Positions 17,223-19,881 of a DNA stretch of 19,881 nt are shown here, one piece after another. The translations under genes and the position numbers were made by a program. This DNA comes from Triparma columacea. Lineage: Eukaryota; Sar; Bolidophyceae; Parmales; Triparmaceae. The stretch covers positions 1 to 19,881 of the forward strand of contig BRYA01000675.1 of NCBI GenBank assembly GCA_030267965.1. Reading direction: 5' to 3'. How positions within the stretch are numbered: position 1 is the first letter of the stretch; every line of letters begins with the position of its first letter. The notes beneath the pieces are model-generated. The model made no database searches. It had not been told where the DNA came from and saw nothing but the letters and a program-made list of their open reading frames with translations.

Positions 17223-17241
17223 TTTTTGGAGCCTCCAAAAA
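17223..17241. repeat. Perfect 9-bp inverted repeat
   Basis: tttttggag-c-ctccaaaaa, arms of nine bases around one central base, in the spacer between the paralogue D upstream block and the end of paralogue E. Function unknown. Confidence 0.75.
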
Positions 17242-17252
17242 GAAAATGTTTG

Positions 17253-17314
17253 TTCGTAAATGTAACTTAATATCATCTGTTCGTAAATGGAAAATGAAAA
17301 CTTTGTTCGTAAAT
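17253..17314. repeat. Three copies of ttcgtaaat in LRR_5 spacer
   Basis: ttcgtaaat at 17253, 17280 and 17306, usually preceded by tg. The third is followed by atttcggg, which also occurs at 18622-18629 and near 8168. Confidence 0.7.
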
Positions 17315-17357
17315 ATTTCGGGACCCTTCTGCATGCCTTTCAACAGTGACTTTAGAG

Positions 17358-18269
17358 TTACAGAAATTCCAGAATAACTCTCCACATAACCTTCGGGAGC
17401 TTCTTGCGTGCCTTAGTTCCCTGAAGCGCGACCACTACATCTCCGTCAAGGTGCGAGTCCGGCTGGTTCTCCAAGTCGTCGTTCCAGGGTGCCTTGAGGC
17501 AGGACAGAACGGCGACGCGTTCAAGTATGCGGTGCCACCTAGAATGGAGGAGGTCCTCAACAGTCGGCATATTTTGACGGGCAGCGGCAGAGATTAGGGC
17601 AGTGCAGTTTGAAAAGCAACTTTCACCGATGGAGATGGCAGGAGATAAACTGAGTCTCGTCAGGGCGGTGCATCCGGAGAAGGCGCCAATGCCAATCGTC
17701 GTCACTGAGTCCGGGATTTTGATGGCTGCGAGGGAGGAGCAATTATAGAAGGCACCATTGCTTATCGTCGTCACTGTGTACGGGATTGTGATGGCTGCGA
17801 GGGCGGAGCAACTCGCGAAGGCGTTGACGCCAATCGTCATCACAGAGTCCGGGATTGTGATGTCTGCGAGGGAGGCGCATCCTGCAAAGGCGAATTCGCG
17901 AATATTCGTCACTGAGGCCGGGATGGTGATGGCCGAGATGGAGGAGCATCCGCAGAAGGCGCCAGGGGAAATCGTCGTCACTGAGCCAGGGATGGCGAAG
18001 GCCGTGAGGGAGGAGCATCCCATGAAGGCGTTTTCGCCAATCATCGTCACTCCGTCCGGGAGTGTGATGGCTGCGAGGGAGGAGCATTCAGAGAAGGCGC
18101 CGTCGCTTATCGTTGTTATAGAGTCCGGGAGTGTGATGGCTGAGAGGGAGGAGCATCTGCTGAAGGCGTACCTGCCAATTGTCGTCACTCCCTCTGCAAA
18201 AGTCACCTCCGATAAATCATCATTGTCAGTGAAGCACCCTACGCCAGAGTACACTGCTGAGCTGGGCAT
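17358..18269 (-). CDS. LRR_5 (BspA-like) leucine-rich-repeat protein, paralogue E
   Basis: 303 residues, ATG at 18269 (MPSSAVYSGVGCF), intronless. Seven core 23-residue repeats plus caps, then the standard tail ending LPKVMWRVILEFL. The repeat domain is a mosaic: 17991-18116 matches paralogue B (10741-10866) with three differences in 126 nt, while 17918-17985 is identical to paralogue D, though other repeats differ from both. Stop codon lies in the common gttacagaaattcc context. No signal peptide or membrane segment. Confidence 0.9.
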   Translation of the reverse strand: MPSSAVYSGVGCFTDNDDLSEVTFAEGVTTIGRYAFSRCSSLSAITLPDSITTISDGAFSECSSLAAITLPDGVTMIGENAFMGCSSLTAFAIPGSVTTISPGAFCGCSSISAITIPASVTNIREFAFAGCASLADITIPDSVMTIGVNAFASCSALAAITIPYTVTTISNGAFYNCSSLAAIKIPDSVTTIGIGAFSGCTALTRLSLSPAISIGESCFSNCTALISAAARQNMPTVEDLLHSRWHRILERVAVLSCLKAPWNDDLENQPDSHLDGDVVVALQGTKARKKLPKVMWRVILEFL

Positions 18270-18534
18270 CTCGGGGAGGATAGAAGTGGTAGTACTGATA
18301 GCGCTTGAGCTACGGTATGGCGTGAATGCTTAGATGGAGAGGAGGAGATTGAAAGTGATTTGGACGACGTAGTTTTGTTGGGGACCAAATTTGAGCTCAA
18401 ATACAGCGTGTTTGGATATGGTGTAGGTAGAAGTATCGTTGTGTTTGTATTGTGAAGAGTTAGGACGGTCGTAAAAGTATCTAAAGCCTTAAATACAGGT
18501 TATAATACAGCTTTCTTGCAATGATGCCCAAATT
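18270..18534 (-). promoter_or_regulatory. Conserved upstream block of LRR_5 paralogue E
   Basis: Shared block with distal TATTATAACCTGTATTTAA, closely matching the copy upstream of paralogue C. Confidence 0.6.
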
Positions 18535-18538
18535 CCCA

Positions 18539-18566
18539 AAACCCCAAAATTAATGGTTTGGGGTTT
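18539..18566. repeat. Perfect 10-bp inverted repeat
   Basis: aaaccccaaa (18539-18548) and tttggggttt (18557-18566) with an 8-nt loop. It is in the equivalent spacer position to the inverted repeat at 17223, although the sequences differ. Confidence 0.75.
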
Positions 18567-18589
18567 CCTCCAGAAAAGAAAGATGTCTG

Positions 18590-18624
18590 TTCGTAAATGA
18601 AAAAAGAAAGCGTTGTTCGTAAAT
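18590..18624. repeat. Two copies of ttcgtaaat in LRR_5 spacer
   Basis: ttcgtaaat at 18590 and 18616, the latter followed by atttcgg. Same motif as at 17253-17314. Confidence 0.7.
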
Positions 18625-18675
18625 ATTTCGGGGCCCTTTTGCATGCCGTTCAACAGTGACTTTAGAGTTACTCCG

Positions 18676-19518
18676 TTACAGAAATTCCAGAATAACTCTC
18701 CACATAACTTTCGGGAGCCTCTTGCGTGCCTTAGTTCCCTTCAGCGCTACCACTACATCTCCGTCAAGGTGCGAGTCCGGCTGGTTCTCCAAGTCGTCGT
18801 TCCAGGGTGTCTTAAGGCAGGATAGAACGGCGACGCGTTCAAGTATGCCGTGCCACCTAGAATGGAGAAGGGCCTCGACAGTCTGCATATTTTGACGGGC
18901 AGCGGCAGAGATTAGGGCAGCGCAGTCTGAGAAGCAGTTTGGACCGATGGAGACAGCGGGAGATAAACTGAATCTCGTTAGGGCGGAGCATCCGTAGAAG
19001 GCTTGATTGCCGATCGTCGTCACTGAGTCCGGGATTGTTATGGTTGCGAGGGAGGAGCATTGGTAGAAGGCGAATTCGCCAATCTTCGTCACGCAGTCCG
19101 GGATTGCGATGTCTGCAAGGGAGTAGCATCCTTGGAAGGCACAATTGCCAATTGTCGTCACGCAGTCCGGGATTGTGATGGCTGCGAGGGAGGAGCATAG
19201 CTGGAAGGCGCTATCGCCAATCATCGTCACGCAGTCCGGGAGTGTGATGGCTGCGAGGGAGGAGCATTCAGAGAAGGCGCCATCGCCAATCATCGTCACT
19301 GAGTCCGGGATGGTGATGGCTGCGAGGGAGGAGCATCCCCAGAAGGCGTAATGGCTAATTATCGTCACTCCGTCCGGGATTGTCATGGCTGCGAGGGAGT
19401 AGCATCTGCTGAAGGCCTCATCGCCAATCGCCGTCACTCCCTCTGCAAAAGTCACCTCCGTGAGTTCATCGTTGTCACTGAAGCTCTCTACGCCAGAGTA
19501 CACTGCTGAGCTGAGCAT
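18676..19518 (-). CDS. LRR_5 (BspA-like) leucine-rich-repeat protein, paralogue F
   Basis: 280 residues, ATG at 19518 (MLSSAVYSGVESF), intronless. Six core 23-residue repeats plus caps. Several repeats carry IPDCVT or LPDCVT, adding a cysteine not present in the other paralogues. Tail almost the same as paralogue E (DLENQPDSHLDGDVVVAL) and ending LPKVMWRVILEFL. Just after the stop codon there is an 8-bp insertion relative to the other copies (gtta-ctcc-gtta). Confidence 0.9.
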   Translation of the reverse strand: MLSSAVYSGVESFSDNDELTEVTFAEGVTAIGDEAFSRCYSLAAMTIPDGVTIISHYAFWGCSSLAAITIPDSVTMIGDGAFSECSSLAAITLPDCVTMIGDSAFQLCSSLAAITIPDCVTTIGNCAFQGCYSLADIAIPDCVTKIGEFAFYQCSSLATITIPDSVTTIGNQAFYGCSALTRFSLSPAVSIGPNCFSDCAALISAAARQNMQTVEALLHSRWHGILERVAVLSCLKTPWNDDLENQPDSHLDGDVVVALKGTKARKRLPKVMWRVILEFL

Positions 19519-19776
19519 CTCGGGGAGGATGGAAGTGGTAGTACTGATAGCGCTTGAGCTAGGGTATAGCGTGAATGTTTAGATGAAGAGGATGAGAGTG
19601 AAAGTTAGGGATGGACGATGTAGCCCAACAAAACTGAGCTAAAACTACAAGGTGTTTGGATATGGTGTAGGTAGTAGTATTGTTGTTTGTATTGTGAAGA
19701 GTTTGGTCGGTTGTGAAAGTATCTAAAGACTATAATTCAGGCTATAATACAGCTTTCTTGCCAATGATGCCCAAAT
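19519..19776 (-). promoter_or_regulatory. Conserved upstream block of LRR_5 paralogue F
   Basis: Shared block, slightly shortened near 19610-19640, with distal CTGTATTATAGCCTGAATTAT. The right 105 bases of the window beyond it are low complexity and hold no gene. Confidence 0.55.
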
Positions 19777-19833
19777 CTTCCCAAAATTTCTTAAGTATCT
19801 GGGACACTTAAAGTATCTGGAGGAGAGGAGAGA

Positions 19834-19848
19834 GGGGGGGGGGGGGGG
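19834..19848. repeat. Homopolymer run of 15 G
   Basis: Run of 15 G within a purine-rich stretch at the right edge. Confidence 0.8.
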
Positions 19849-19881
19849 AAAGAGGGGGAAAAAGGGGAAAACGTTTCACTA

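Overview
The window is nuclear DNA of a eukaryotic microbe. Genes have GT-AG introns of about 95-430 nt, Kozak-like start contexts and no operons or ribosome binding sites. A BspA-type (LRR_5) leucine-rich-repeat family, a divergent cation diffusion facilitator, a cyclophilin and a choloylglycine-hydrolase-type amidase together suggest a unicellular stramenopile alga, perhaps bolidophyte/Parmales-like. That placement is inference and weak.

Layout, left to right. (1) 1-3904, minus: a multi-exon gene for an acidic, low-complexity protein with a coiled coil; its 3' end runs off the left edge. Its 3' half (about 130-1610) is a 3.5-fold tandem duplication of a 410-480 bp segment, each copy carrying a 33-45 nt mini-exon, and three copies also carry a 24-bp minisatellite. 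(2) 4553-6138, minus: a three-exon CDF-type cation transporter, reconstructed here with a separate N-terminal exon and a probable 5'-UTR intron. (3) 6566-8020, minus: a HAD-superfamily (Cof / sucrose-phosphatase-like) hydrolase, intronless. (4) 8259-12503, minus: three tandem LRR_5 genes, A to C; A has a one-base frameshift. (5) 12848-14469, minus: a two-exon membrane-anchored protein with two cyclophilin-like domains. It is divergent, across only 72 bp, from (6) 14542-15881, plus: a three-exon secreted Ntn-hydrolase amidase of the penicillin V acylase/choloylglycine hydrolase family. (7) 16091-19518, minus: three more LRR_5 paralogues, D to F.

The six LRR_5 paralogues share a 260-280 bp upstream block, a C-terminal tail and a short 3' flank, but differ in number of 23-residue repeats (6 to 13 core units). 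Some 69-nt repeat modules are nearly identical between non-adjacent genes, so the array appears to be reshuffling repeat cassettes. A second theme is the sequence GCTTCGCTC lying 7-15 nt before the 3' splice site in four introns of three unrelated genes. No rRNA, tRNA, CRISPR array or recognisable transposase was seen.
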